Both the position numbers and the translations under genes were made by a program. The notes under the pieces are model-generated. The model did no database searches, was not told the DNA's origin, and worked only from the letters and a program-made list of their open reading frames with translations. Source: Limnochorda pilosa (GTDB lineage: Bacteria > Bacillota > Limnochordia > Limnochordales > Limnochordaceae). Taken from it: DNA of 64,000 nt. The DNA lies in assembly GCF_001544015.1 (NCBI RefSeq), contig NZ_AP014924.1, forward strand, positions 1,612,001 to 1,676,000. The letters are read 5' to 3'. Positions 52,590 through 63,600 of the stretch are shown piece by piece (positions within the stretch are counted from its first letter, which is position 1; each line of letters opens with the position of its first letter).

Positions 52590-53031
52590 GCTGTTGCGGG
52601 TCATCGAGAAGCGGCTGGCGCGCCTCGAGAAGCTGGTGGGGACACCGTTGGAGGCCTACCTGGCGGACATGGACCTCCAGGATGTGGTGGAGCGTAATCT
52701 CGAGCTGGTCATCCAGGCGTGCCTCGACCTGGGGATCCATGTCCTGGCCGATCGTGCTTCGGCCCCACCCGAGACCCATCGCGCCGTCTTTCGCCTGCTC
52801 GTCGACGAGGGCGTGGTCGACCCCGAGCTGGGTGGGCGCCTGGAAGCGATGGCGGGATTCCGCAACAGGCTCGTGCACGAGTACGCCGACCTGCTCCCCG
52901 AGAAGGTTCACGGGTACTTGGCGGAACTCGACGACGTCAGGCGATACGTACGGGAGGTGGTGGATCACCTGACGGCCGAAGGGCTCTTTGGAGGAGCAGA
53001 CCGCTCCGAGCCTGGAAACTCCCCGAGGTAA
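52564..53031 (+). CDS. hepT: HepT-like RNase toxin (DUF86)
   Basis: A 155-residue all-helical HEPN nuclease. The active-site motif Rx4HxY is intact as RNRLVHEY (Arg100, His105, Tyr107), and DLQDVVERNLELVIQACLDLG and FRLLVDEGVV are typical family segments. HepT toxins cleave RNA as dimers and are silenced when MntA adenylylates the motif tyrosine. GTG 52564 with GGGAGGGG upstream overlaps the antitoxin gene, the standard coupled arrangement. The system is intact and probably functional, serving plasmid or island stability or phage defence. Confidence 0.9.
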   Translation: MVEEGTVRRLLRVIEKRLARLEKLVGTPLEAYLADMDLQDVVERNLELVIQACLDLGIHVLADRASAPPETHRAVFRLLVDEGVVDPELGGRLEAMAGFRNRLVHEYADLLPEKVHGYLAELDDVRRYVREVVDHLTAEGLFGGADRSEPGNSPR

Positions 53032-53082
53032 AGGGAACCGGCATTTGGATGGGAGGCCGCGGAGTGTTCTTCGCTCCTCCCC

Positions 53083-53111
53083 TGGACACGGCCCGTCCCT
53101 TCGGCTATACT
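53083..53111 (+). promoter_or_regulatory. Promoter of pyrR
   Basis: TGGACA (53083-53088), a 17-base spacer, TATACT (53106-53111). Confidence 0.7.
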
Positions 53112-53123
53112 CACCTCAGACCG

Positions 53124-53845
<722 letters not shown>

Positions 53846-53895
53846 CGGGCAAGGGCGTCACGGTTCGGCCGGGTCCGCTCGGTAGGAGGAAGACC

Positions 53896-55206
53896 ATGTC
53901 CGAGAACGTGCGGTTACGCGTGGGCGATCGTCCCCCCGCGGTGCAGATGATCCCCCTGGGGCTGCAGCACCTTTTCGCCATGTTCGGGGCGACGGTGCTG
54001 GTGCCCATCCTCACCGGTCTGAACCCGTCCGTGGCCTTGCTCACCAGCGGTCTGGGCACCCTGCTCTTCATCCTCATCACCGGCGGTCAGGTGCCGGCGT
54101 ACCTGGGCTCGTCCTTCGCCTTCATCGCTCCCATCCTGGCTGTGTCGGCCGCGTCGGGCCCGGCGTACGCCCTGGGCGGCGCGGTCGCGGTGGGTCTCCT
54201 CTACGCTGTGGTCGCCGGGATCATCCGCCTGGTGGGCGTGGGCTGGCTGGACCGGGTCCTGCCGCCGGTCCTGGTGGGCTCCCTCATCGTGGTGATCGGG
54301 CTCGGGCTGGCGCCGGTAGGCGTGCAGATGGCGGGCCTCAGCAAGGAGGCGGTGAGCCTCTTCGACACGGACATCCAGATCGCGTTCTTCACGCTGCTCT
54401 CGGCGGTGGCGGCCGCGGCCTTCCTGCGGGGCTTCTTCGCAGTGATCCCCATCCTCCTGGGCATCGTCTCGGGCTATGTCTTCGCGCTGCTGCGGGGCGC
54501 GGTGGACCTCACCGCTCTGCGTGAGGCCGCCTGGATCGGGCTGCCGGCCTTCACCGCGCCGGCCTTCTCCTGGAGCGCGGTGGCCGTTTTCTTGCCGGTG
54601 GCGGCGGTTACCCTGGCCGAGCACCTGGGCGACGTGCTGGTGCTGGGCCGGGTGGTGGGGAAGAACTTCTACAAGAAGCCCGGCCTCCAGCGGACCCTGA
54701 TGGGCGACGGGCTGGCCACGGCCCTGGCGGGCCTCCTGGGCGGGCCGCCCAACACCACCTACGGCGAAAACATCGGCGTGATCGCCATCACCAAAGTGTA
54801 CTCGGTGTGGGTCATCGGCCTGGCAGCGAGCTTCGCCACGGTGCTGGCCTTCGTGCCCAAGCTGGGGGCGGCCATCCAGACCATCCCGGCGCCGGTCATG
54901 GGCGGCGTGACCATCATGCTCTTCGGCGTCATCGCCTCCAGCGGCATCCGCACCCTGGTGGAGAGCGGCATCGACTTCAGCCAGACGCGGAACCTGCTCA
55001 TCAGCTCGGTGGTGCTGGTGCTGGGCATCGGCGGCGCCAAGATCGGCGAGCTGAGCGGCATGGGGCTTGCGGCCATCGTGGGCGTCATCCTCAACCTGCT
55101 GCTCCCCATGCCAGGCGGGGCGCGGGAAGGGGCGGGGGAGGCGGAGCGAGCCGAACCCGACGAAGCCCGGGCCCGGTCGGCGCGTGAGGCGTCCGAGGGC
55201 GCGTAG
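53896..55206 (+). CDS. Uracil permease (NCS2 family)
   Basis: A 436-residue proton-linked uracil transporter with 14 membrane segments. Hallmarks are [34 protein letters not shown], the TM8 motif [12 protein letters not shown] with the substrate glutamate, and [22 protein letters not shown] 53896 follows TAGGAGGA. It lies 50 bases after pyrR under the same PyrR leader, as in the Bacillus pyrR-pyrP operon. The C-terminal ~40 residues are hydrophilic and Glu/Arg-rich. Confidence 0.94.
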   Translation: MSENVRLRVGDRPPAVQMIPLGLQHLFAMFGATVLVPILTGLNPSVALLTSGLGTLLFILITGGQVPAYLGSSFAFIAPILAVSAASGPAYALGGAVAVGLLYAVVAGIIRLVGVGWLDRVLPPVLVGSLIVVIGLGLAPVGVQMAGLSKEAVSLFDTDIQIAFFTLLSAVAAAAFLRGFFAVIPILLGIVSGYVFALLRGAVDLTALREAAWIGLPAFTAPAFSWSAVAVFLPVAAVTLAEHLGDVLVLGRVVGKNFYKKPGLQRTLMGDGLATALAGLLGGPPNTTYGENIGVIAITKVYSVWVIGLAASFATVLAFVPKLGAAIQTIPAPVMGGVTIMLFGVIASSGIRTLVESGIDFSQTRNLLISSVVLVLGIGGAKIGELSGMGLAAIVGVILNLLLPMPGGAREGAGEAERAEPDEARARSAREASEGA

Positions 55207-55249
55207 CGTCGCGTCCGCGACCTGACCCGCTGCACGCAACGTGATCGAC

Positions 55250-55288
55250 GGCCGGTGGCGATGCAGGCGCAGCCCATTGCCACCGGCC
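55250..55288 (+). promoter_or_regulatory. Long hairpin between the uracil permease and carA
   Basis: A ten-base perfect stem, GGCCGGTGGC with GCCACCGGCC, separated by a 19-base loop. There is no clear T tract after it. It may be a weak terminator or a second regulatory site ahead of carA; I could not recognise a second PyrR-binding motif. Confidence 0.45.
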
Positions 55289-55443
55289 CGTTCGCTGGTT
55301 TAGGATGGGGCCAGGCACTGGAAGCGCCGGATCCGGACCTGGACCTGGACCTGCGGGCGACGCTGGCGGCGGCCTGGAAGCGGGGGCACTACGAAAAGCT
55401 CATCAGGCGTTGGACGGAGAGGGCCGCGGCCGGCGGGGTGTGA
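55261..55443 (+). CDS. Possible small protein upstream of carA
   Basis: A 60-residue frame (ATG 55261, or GTG 55255) ending just ahead of carA. It contains a DPDLDLDLD repeat, then a helical, basic end (RATLAAAWKRGHYEKLIRRWTERAA). There is no strong ribosome site, and the frame overlaps the hairpin loop. It may be a real coupled leader gene or a chance frame in GC-rich DNA. Confidence 0.3.
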   Translation: MQAQPIATGPFAGLGWGQALEAPDPDLDLDLRATLAAAWKRGHYEKLIRRWTERAAAGGV

Positions 55444-55478
55444 GCGTGCAGGCCGGGCCCCGTCTGGAGGTGGAGCGG

Positions 55479-56549
55479 GTGGAAGGTTGGCTGGTGCTGG
55501 AGAACGGGGCCGTCTTCCGGGGGGAGGCGGTGGGCGCCGAGGGGCGCCGCTCGGGCGAGGTGGTCTTCAACACGGGGATGACGGGATACCAGGAGATGCT
55601 GACGGACCCCTCGTATCGGGGCCAGATCCTGGCCATGACCTACCCGCTCATCGGCAACTACGGGGCCACCGCGGACGATCTCGAAGCCGACGCGCCCCAG
55701 GTGGAAGGGCTGGTGGTCCACCGCCTGACCGAGCGTCCGTCGAGCTGGCGGAGCGACGAGGGGCTGGCCACTTTCCTCAGGGAGCACGGCGTGGTGGCCC
55801 TGGCCGGGGTGGACACTCGGGCCCTCACGCGCCTGCTGCGGGAGGAGGGAACGCTCCGCGGGGTGCTGGCCACGGGAGCCGCGGACCCCGAGGAGCTCAA
55901 GGCTGAGGCAACCGCCTTCCGCATGCCGCCCACGAACCGGCTGGTCGAGGAGGCGACGGTGAAGGAGCCCGTCCGCCTGGGGGACGGATCCCCGCGGGTG
56001 GTGGCGGTCGACCTGGGGGCCAAGCGGCGGATCAGCCAGCTCCTGCTGAAGCGGGGCGCGGGGGTGGTGGTGGTGCCGCCCTTCAGCGGGCCCGAGGCGA
56101 TCCTGGTCCATCGGCCCGACGGCGTGCTCTTCTCCAACGGGCCCGGCGACCCGGCCGAGCTGGGTCCGGCGGTCGCCACCGCCCGGGCGCTGGTGGGTCG
56201 CGTGCCGCTCTTCGGGATCTGCCTGGGTGAGCAGGTGCTGGCCCAGGCCCTGGGGGCCCGTACCTTCAAGCTCAAGTACGGCCACCGGGGCGGGAACCAT
56301 CCGGTGCAGGACCTGGTGACGGGCCAGGTGGCGGTGACGACCCAGAACCACGGCTACGCGGTGGAAGAGGGCAGCTGGGACGACCCGGACCTGGTGGTGA
56401 CCCACCGGCACCTGAACGACGGCACCGTGGAAGGGATCATGCACCGGCGCTACCCGCTCTTCGCGGTCCAGTATCACCCCGAGGGGGCGCCCGGGCCCGA
56501 GGACTCCCACGTCCTCTTCGACCGCTTCGTGCAGGCCATGGCCGGGTAG
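55479..56549 (+). CDS. carA: Carbamoyl-phosphate synthase small subunit
   Basis: A 356-residue glutaminase subunit that supplies ammonia for carbamoyl phosphate, the first step of pyrimidine and arginine synthesis. The N-terminal domain has WLVLENGAVFRGEAVG, VVFNTGMTGYQEMLTDPSY and LAGVDTRALTRLLREEGTLRG. The glutaminase domain has FSNGPGDPAELG and the catalytic cysteine in FGICLGEQVLAQALG, where Glu replaces the usual His after CLG. It ends with the triad residues in VQYHPEG. GTG 55479 follows TGGAGG; GTG 55446 is an alternative. The partner carB is not next to it; purE follows. Confidence 0.93.
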   Translation: MEGWLVLENGAVFRGEAVGAEGRRSGEVVFNTGMTGYQEMLTDPSYRGQILAMTYPLIGNYGATADDLEADAPQVEGLVVHRLTERPSSWRSDEGLATFLREHGVVALAGVDTRALTRLLREEGTLRGVLATGAADPEELKAEATAFRMPPTNRLVEEATVKEPVRLGDGSPRVVAVDLGAKRRISQLLLKRGAGVVVVPPFSGPEAILVHRPDGVLFSNGPGDPAELGPAVATARALVGRVPLFGICLGEQVLAQALGARTFKLKYGHRGGNHPVQDLVTGQVAVTTQNHGYAVEEGSWDDPDLVVTHRHLNDGTVEGIMHRRYPLFAVQYHPEGAPGPEDSHVLFDRFVQAMAG

Positions 56550-56598
56550 CCCGGCAGGCCGGGGCCAAGGAGTCCACGCCTCGTAGGCAGAGCTGATC

Positions 56599-56627
56599 GT
56601 GGTCCCCACGCGCGTGGGGGTGAACCG
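56599..56627 (+). repeat. CRISPR-repeat-like hairpin element upstream of purE
   Basis: A 29-base element: GTGGT, then the palindrome CCCCACGCGCGTGGGG, then GTGAACCG. Length, stem and the GAACCG end match type I-E CRISPR repeats. It stands alone, directly in front of the purE ribosome site GGAGGG, with no second repeat or spacer nearby. Confidence 0.65.
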
Positions 56628-56639
56628 GAGGGAAGCGAT

Positions 56640-57179
56640 GTGGCGAAAGTCGCGATCGTTGTGGGCAGCCGGTCGGATCTGCCCCGGGTGGAGCGGGCCC
56701 GGAACACCCTGGAGGACTTCGGCGTCTCCTACGAGCTGCGGGTGCTTTCGGCGCACCGGACGCCGGCGGAGGTGGCGGCCTACGGCCGCTCGGCCCGGGA
56801 ACGGGGGATCCGGGTGATCGTGGCCGCCGCAGGGCTGGCCGCGGCCCTGCCGGGTGCGCTGGCGGCCGAGACCACCCTGCCGGTGGTGGGCCTGCCCGTC
56901 TCCGCCGGGCCGCTCCAGGGCATCGAGGCGCTCCTGGCCATGGCCCAGATGCCTCCCGGCGTGCCCGTGGGGACCGTGGGCATCGACTCGGGCACCAACG
57001 CCGCCCTGCAGGCCGTCCGGATCCTGGCCCTGGAAGACGCGGAGCTCGCCGGGCGGCTCGAAAGCTACCAGCGCCGCCAGCGCGACGCGGTCCTCGAGGC
57101 GGACCGGGAGGTGTCGGGCGGAGCCCCCGGGCAGCCCGTGGCGGAAGAGCCCGCAGGGCAAGCAGAACACGAACGTTAG
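56640..57179 (+). CDS. purE: N5-carboxyaminoimidazole ribonucleotide mutase
   Basis: A 179-residue enzyme of purine synthesis that converts N5-CAIR to CAIR. Signatures are [74 protein letters not shown] and [22 protein letters not shown] 56640 follows GGAGGG, right after the CRISPR-repeat-like hairpin. No purK gene follows; the next gene is purB. The 3' end of purE contains a PurBox of the downstream purB promoter. The last ~25 residues are a charged tail. Confidence 0.95.
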   Translation: MAKVAIVVGSRSDLPRVERARNTLEDFGVSYELRVLSAHRTPAEVAAYGRSARERGIRVIVAAAGLAAALPGALAAETTLPVVGLPVSAGPLQGIEALLAMAQMPPGVPVGTVGIDSGTNAALQAVRILALEDAELAGRLESYQRRQRDAVLEADREVSGGAPGQPVAEEPAGQAEHER

Positions 57180-57205
57180 ATGTAATCCTGGGGGGATTGT
57201 TCGCG
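57167..57205 (+). promoter_or_regulatory. Paired inverted PurBoxes (PurR operator) upstream of purB
   Basis: ACACGAACGTT (57167-57177) and ATTGTTCGCG (57196-57205) form an inverted PurBox pair with 18 bases between the cores, the same as at the purine permease. The first box lies inside the end of purE, the second just before the -35 of purB. Confidence 0.78.
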
Positions 57206-57212
57206 AAATGGG

Positions 57213-57241
57213 TTGACGCGCCCGGTGAGGTGGTGTACGAT
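57213..57241 (+). promoter_or_regulatory. sigma-A promoter of purBCSQLF
   Basis: TTGACG (57213-57218), a 17-base spacer, TACGAT (57236-57241), directly after the PurBox pair. Confidence 0.8.
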
Positions 57242-57297
57242 ACGGCCGTAAAGTCGCCGATGGCGAACGTTCCCCACCACCGCCGGAGGTGCGCCGC

Positions 57298-58731
57298 GTG
57301 TCCTTCGAAGACCTGGTCGCGAGCCCATTTGAAAGCGTGAGCCCCTGGGACCACCGGTACGCCGTGGGGAATCCGGAGCTCTACCATGCCTGGAGCCGCC
57401 ACCTTTCGGAGGCGGCTTTTCTGCGCCTCCAGCTGCGGGTGGAGGCGGCGCTGGTGGCAGGGCTGGAGGAGGCGGGGGTGGCGCCTGCCGGGGCGGGCGA
57501 GCGGGTGGCGGCCGCGAGCGAGCGGGTGACGCCTGAAGCCGTGGCCCGGGAAGAGGAGCGCACCCGTCACAACATCCGGGCCCTGGTGAACTGCCTCGCC
57601 CGGGAAGCCGGGCTGGACCTGGCACCCTGGATCCACCTGGGGGCCACCTCGGCCGACATCACCGAGACCGCCCGCAGCCTCCAGTACCGGGAGAGCCTGG
57701 ACGGGTTCCTGCTCCCCCAGCTCCAGGAGCTCCTGGGGCTGTGGGTGGATCTGGCCGAGCGGGAGGCGGCCACGCCCCAGATCGGCCGCACCCACGGGCA
57801 GCACGCGGTGCCGGTCACCTTCGGTTTCGCGGTCGCGCTCTATGTGGAGCGGCTGGGCGAGCGGATCGAGCGGTTGCGCGAGGCGCGCGACCGCCTGGTG
57901 GGGAAGCTCACGGGCGCCGTGGGCGCCTACAACGCGCTCAGCCTGCTGGTTCCGGATCCCGAGGAGCTGGAGCGCCGGGTGCTGGCGCGCCTGGGCCTCG
58001 AGCCCGCCCCGGTGGCGACGCAGATCCTGCCGCCCGAGCCGTACGTGGACCTCTTCCACGGCCTCACCAGCACCCTGGGGGTGCTCGCCAACTTCGCCGA
58101 CGACATGCGCCACCTGCAGCGAAGCGAGATCGCGGAGGTGGCCGAGGCCGTGGAGGCCGGGCAGGTGGGCTCCTCCACCATGCCGCACAAGCGGAACCCT
58201 TGGAACTTCGAGCACGTCAAGAGCCTCTGGAAGGCGTATGCGCCCCGCATGACCTCGGTCTACCTCGATCAGATCTCCGAGCACCAGCGCGACCTGACCA
58301 ACTCGGCCTCCTCCCGCTTCCTGGTGGAGCTCCTCGTGGCCCTCTCCGAGGCGGCCGGCCGGCTCATCGGCCTCTCCCGCCGCCTGCGGGTGGACCGGGC
58401 CCGCATGGCCTCCAACCTTGAGCTGGAGCGCGCTCTCTGGGTGGCGGAGCCCCTCTACGTGTTGCTGGCGAAGCACGGCCACCCGGCGGCCCACGAGGCC
58501 GCGCGGCTCCTGGCGGCCCGGGTGCGGGAGGATGGGCTCGATCCTCTCGAGGCGCTCGAGGCGGCCCGGGCGGGCGATCCCCGGCTGGACCAGGTGGTGG
58601 CGGCGCTTTCGGACGAGGAGCGGGCGTTCTTGCGGGAACCGGGTGGCTACCGGGGGCGGGCCGAGGAGCGGGCCCGGGCGGTGGCGGCCCGCTGGCGGTC
58701 CAGGATGGCCGGGTGGAAGGCCCCGGCCTGA
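57298..58731 (+). CDS. purB: Adenylosuccinate lyase
   Basis: A 477-residue fumarase-superfamily lyase that acts twice in purine synthesis, on SAICAR and on adenylosuccinate. Key segments are WIHLGATSADITETARSLQY, QIGRTHGQHAVPVTFGFA with the catalytic histidine, and the superfamily signature GSSTMPHKRNPWNFE with the mobile catalytic serine. GTG 57298 has GGAGG eight bases upstream; the GTG at 57289 lies inside that site. The first gene of the purB-C-S-Q-L/F operon under PurBoxes. Confidence 0.96.
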   Translation: MSFEDLVASPFESVSPWDHRYAVGNPELYHAWSRHLSEAAFLRLQLRVEAALVAGLEEAGVAPAGAGERVAAASERVTPEAVAREEERTRHNIRALVNCLAREAGLDLAPWIHLGATSADITETARSLQYRESLDGFLLPQLQELLGLWVDLAEREAATPQIGRTHGQHAVPVTFGFAVALYVERLGERIERLREARDRLVGKLTGAVGAYNALSLLVPDPEELERRVLARLGLEPAPVATQILPPEPYVDLFHGLTSTLGVLANFADDMRHLQRSEIAEVAEAVEAGQVGSSTMPHKRNPWNFEHVKSLWKAYAPRMTSVYLDQISEHQRDLTNSASSRFLVELLVALSEAAGRLIGLSRRLRVDRARMASNLELERALWVAEPLYVLLAKHGHPAAHEAARLLAARVREDGLDPLEALEAARAGDPRLDQVVAALSDEERAFLREPGGYRGRAEERARAVAARWRSRMAGWKAPA

Positions 58732-58752
58732 GCTACGCGACCGGCGTCACGC

Positions 58753-58781
58753 GACCCCCACACAGGCGTGGGGGCGAACCG
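58753..58781 (+). repeat. CRISPR-repeat-like hairpin element upstream of purC
   Basis: A 29-base element with stem CCCCCAC/GTGGGGG, loop ACAGGC and the end GCGAACCG. It is about 85 % identical over its last 20 bases to the element upstream of purE, and likewise runs straight into the ribosome site (GGGAGGGG) of the next gene. Confidence 0.6.
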
Positions 58782-58795
58782 GGAGGGGTGGGACG

Positions 58796-59581
58796 ATGGA
58801 CGAGCAGATTCTGACGCAGGGCAGGTTTGCGGGCTGGACCTTTGCCTACGAGGGCAAGGCGAAGCGGCTCTACCGGTCTCCGGAGGGCGACCGGTACCTG
58901 GTGCGCTTCAAGGACGACGCGACCGCCTTCAACGGCAAGAAGCGGGGGCAGATCGAGTCCAAGGGCATCGTGAACAGCCGCATCTCGAGCCTGCTCTTCC
59001 GCTTGCTGGAGGAGCACGGGGTGGAGACGCACCTCCTGGAAGAGGTGGGACCCGGCCAGATGCTGGTGCGGGCGGTGGAGATCATCCCGCTGGAGGTGGT
59101 GGTGCGGAACCTCACCACCGGAAGCCTCAGCCGCAGGCTGGGCCTGCCCGAGGGAAGGCCCATCGACCCGCCCCTGGTGGAGTTTTACTACAAGAGTGAT
59201 GCGCTCGACGACCCCCTGGTCTACCCCGAGCACGCCGGGCTCCTGGGCGCGGCCCGTGAGGAGGAGGTCGTTCGCTTGAGGGAGCTGGCCCTGCAGGTGA
59301 ACGGCGTCCTTCAGGCCTTCTTCCAGCAGCTCCGTATCGTGCTGGTGGACTTCAAGCTGGAGTTCGGACGGGCGGACGGGCGGATCCTGCTGGCCGACGA
59401 GCTCTCGCCCGACACCTGCCGCTTCTGGGAGGCCGGCACGGGCCGCAAGCTGGACAAGGACCGCTTCCGCCAGGACCTGGGCCAGGTGGAGGAGGCGTAC
59501 CAGGAGATGCTCCGCCGGGTGGAGGCGGGGGCGACGGGGCGGGTGGCGTCTTCCGCCGGCATGGGGGGCGGCGGCCGGTGA
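58796..59581 (+). CDS. purC: SAICAR synthetase
   Basis: A 261-residue ATP-dependent ligase that joins aspartate to CAIR. Conserved segments are FAYEGKAKRLYRSPEGDRYLVRFKDDATAFNGKKR, VVRNLTTGSLSRRLGL, VEFYYKSDALDDPLV and the C-terminal VDFKLEFGRADGRILLADELSPDTCRFW. ATG 58796 is preceded by GGGAGGGG. A ~20-residue Gly/Ala-rich tail extends beyond the usual end. The stop overlaps the purS start (GTGA). Confidence 0.96.
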   Translation: MDEQILTQGRFAGWTFAYEGKAKRLYRSPEGDRYLVRFKDDATAFNGKKRGQIESKGIVNSRISSLLFRLLEEHGVETHLLEEVGPGQMLVRAVEIIPLEVVVRNLTTGSLSRRLGLPEGRPIDPPLVEFYYKSDALDDPLVYPEHAGLLGAAREEEVVRLRELALQVNGVLQAFFQQLRIVLVDFKLEFGRADGRILLADELSPDTCRFWEAGTGRKLDKDRFRQDLGQVEEAYQEMLRRVEAGATGRVASSAGMGGGGR

Positions 59582-59885
59582 GTAGGTTCCGGCTGGTGCT
59601 CCACGTGGAGCCGCGGCCGGGCGTGCTGGACCCCCAGGGTGCGGCCACCCGTCGGGCGCTGGAGCAGCTGGGCTTCGCCTCGGTGCAGGCGGTCCGGGTG
59701 GGCAAGGAGATCACCCTGGAGGTGGAGGCGCCCGACGCCTCCGAGGCCCGGCGGCAGGTGGAGGAGATGGTCCGGGTGCTCCTGGTGAACCCGTCGACCG
59801 AGAGTTACCGTATGGAGCTTGCCGAGACGCCCGGCCGGAACGGATCCGGCGCGGCGGCCAACACCACCCTCGGGGCTGGGGCCCG

Positions 59886-59889
<4 letters not shown>
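59578..59889 (+). CDS. purS: FGAM synthase subunit PurS
   Basis: A 103-residue small subunit of the three-part phosphoribosylformylglycinamidine synthase. It contains LVLHVEPRPGVLDPQGAATRRALEQLGF and VRVLLVNPSTESYRMELA. It bridges PurQ and PurL so that ammonia can pass. It is found in Bacillota and archaea, not in proteobacteria with large PurL. The C-terminal ~20 residues are extra. Start and stop overlap purC and purQ by four bases. Confidence 0.95.
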
Positions 59890-60590
<701 letters not shown>

Positions 60591-60604
60591 AGGGAGGCGT
60601 GTTC

Positions 60605-63600
60605 ATGCACTCCATGGCCGTGGCCCGCGCCGCGACCCGGCGGCCCCGTTCCTGGCAGGCCCGGGGCCTGAGCGACGACGAGATGCGCCACCTCTTGCGG
60701 GTGCTGGGGCGGGTGCCCAACCAGCTCGAGCTCGCGCTGGTGGCGGCGCTCTGGTCCGAGCACTGCGGGTACAAACACTCGCGCCTGGCCCTGCGCCGGC
60801 TCCCCCGGGCACCGCTCGCGGGCAGCCGCACCCGGGTGCTGGAGGGGTGGAGCCAGGACGCGGGCCTGGTGGAGCTGGGGGACGGGTGGGCGGTGAGCTT
60901 CAAGGTGGAGTCGCACAACCATCCGTCGGCCGTGGAGCCCGTGCAGGGTGCGGCTACGGGAGTGGGCGGCATCCTGCGGGACGTGCTGGCCACCGGAGCG
61001 CGCCCCGTGGCGGTGCTCGACTCCCTCCACTTCGGGCCGCTGGAGGAGCGCCAGCAGCAGTACCTGATGGAGGGCGTGGTGGCGGGCATCTCCTCCTACG
61101 GGAACGCGGTGGGAGTGCCGACGGTGGGCGGCGAGCTCCACGTTCACCCGGGGTACCGGGGCAACCCGCTGGTGAACGTGATGGCCGCCGGCCTGGTGCC
61201 CGTCGACCGCCTGCGCCGGCCCCCCTCGGGCCCGGCCCTGGAGGACGCCCGCGTCTGGCTCATCGGGGCCGCCACCGGGCGGGACGGCCTGGGCGGTGCC
61301 ACCTTCGCCTCCCGTACCCTCAGTGGCTCCGACTGGGAGAGCCGCCCCGCCGTTCAGGTGGGGGATCCCCTCCTGGAGAAGGGGCTGATCGAGGCTTGTC
61401 TCGAGATCTTTGACCAGGATCTGGCCCTGGCCGCTCAGGACCTGGGGGCCGCGGGGCTGACCAGTGCCGCCTCGGAGCTGGCCCACCGGCTGGGGCGGGG
61501 GCTGGAGCTCTTCCTGGACCGGGTGCCCGTGCGGGAGGAAGGGCTGGACGCCGAGGCGCTGATGCTCTCCGAGTCCCAGGAGCGGATGCTCATCCTCTGC
61601 CGCCCCGAGGACGGGCCGGCGGTGGAGGCGGTCGCCCGGAAGTGGGAGCTGGAGGCGGGCGAAGTGGGGCGCCTGGTGCCGGGGGGCGACCTCATCGTCA
61701 CCCATCGGGATCGCCGCCGGACCCGCTTGCCCCTGCGCGTGCTGGTGGACGAGACGCCCCGCTACCGCCCCCCGGACCCGCGACCTCAGGCCCCGCCGGG
61801 CGGAGGGCATCGTTCCGCGCCCGCGGCCCCGTGGCCGGTGCTGGAGGCCTCGGCGGCCCGGGAGCAGCTGCGCCGGCTGCTGGCGCACCCGGAGCTGGGG
61901 CCCCGGGAGAACGTCTTCCAGCGCTACGACCACCAGGTGGGCCTGCGGACGGTGACGGGACCCGGGGCCGACGCGGCCGTGCTGCGGGTGCCCGCTAGCC
62001 CGGTGGGGCTGGCCCTCACCCTGCAGAGCGACGGGCGGCGATGCCTCCGGGACCCCCGGCAGGGGGCGGCCTGGGTGGTGGCCGAGGCGGCCACCAGCGT
62101 CGCCTGTGCCGGCGCGGAACCCTTGGCGGTCACCGACGGGCTCAACCTGGGAAGCCCCGAGGATCCGCAGGTCTACCAGCAGCTCGCGGACGTGGTGGAA
62201 GGCCTGGCCGACGGCTGCCGGGCCCTGGGCCTGCCGGTGGTGAGCGGAAACGTGAGCCTTTACAACGAGACGGGCCGGGCGGCCGACCCGGGGGGCAACG
62301 TCCGCGTCGGGCGCCAGGCGATCCCGCCCACCCCCGTGGTTGGTTTGGTGGGCTGGCTTCCCCGGGTGGAAGAGCGGCTTCCCATGGGCCTGCAGGAGGG
62401 AAGCCTCCTGCTCTTGGCGGGGGAGCCCTCCCCCGATCCCGGCGGCAGCCTGTGGGCCGAGGTGGTGGGGTTCGAGGAGCCACCCGCCCCGGACGGCGAG
62501 GATGCCCTCTCCGGCAGCTTCCGGAACGGCCGGGTCGCGGACGACGGGCCCCATCTGGACCTGGGGTCGGTGCGAGGTGCCGTGCGCTGGCTGGTGCGGG
62601 CAAGCCGGGAAGGGTTGCTGCGCTCGGCCCACGACCTCTCCCAAGGCGGGCTGGCCGCGGGCCTCGTCGAGGCCGCCCTGGCCGGAGGCGTGGGGGCCCG
62701 GATCCGCCTGCCCCGGGGCGACGTGCCTACCCTTTTCGGCGAGCTACCCGGCCGGGCGCTGGTGGGCGCGGACCCTCAAGCCCTGCACCGGCTCCTGAAC
62801 CTGGCCCGCGAGGAGCGCGTGGCGGTGACGGTCCTGGGCCGGTCCGGCGGCGACCGTGTGGACCTCACCTGGGCGGGCGCCGCGGTCTGCGCGCCCGGAG
62901 GGCTCACGACCCGGTTGGTGCTGCCCCTCGCGGAGCTGGCCGCATGGCGGGCGGGCGAGGCGGAAGCACCCGCGAACATGGCGGGCGACCGGCTTCGGGA
63001 GGAGTGCGGCGTGGTGGGCGCCTGGTGCGACCCGGGAACCTCGGCCTCGTCGTCTGCCCTGCTGCTGGCGATGCTCGCGCTCCAGCACCGGGGCGAGGAG
63101 AGCGCAGGCGTGGGCTACCTGGAGGCCGGGGAGGTGCGGGTGGCCAAGGGGATGGGCCGGGTGAACGAGGTCTTCGCCCAGGGGTCCCCGGCTCGGAGGG
63201 AACTCGACCGAGCCCGATCGCCCGGGCTGGTGGGCCACGTGCGCTACTCCACGGCAGGGGCCTCGAGCCTGGAGAACGCCCAACCCTTCCTGGCCCGGAC
63301 CCGGTTCGGCGACGTGGCCCTGGCCCACAACGGGCAGCTCCTGGAGGAGGGGCCGGTCGCCTCCGCTGATGGGTTCCGCTCGGGCGAGAGCGACAGTCGC
63401 CGCTTCGCCCGGCTCCTCGCCGCCTCGCCCGCGGCCACGCTCCTGGAGGCGGTGGTGGCCACCGCGCGGCAGGTGCGGGGCGCCTTCGCCCTGGTGATCC
63501 TCTCGCCCCACGGGCTCTTCGCCCTTCGGGACCCGCTGGGGATCCGGCCGCTGGTGCTGGGGCGCGGGCCCACGGGGTGGGTGGCGGCGTCGGAGTCGTG

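Noticed and set aside
56599-58781. A CRISPR array
   Set aside because: Only two repeat-like elements are present, 2.15 kb apart with genes between them. There are no regularly spaced repeats and no cas genes in the window.
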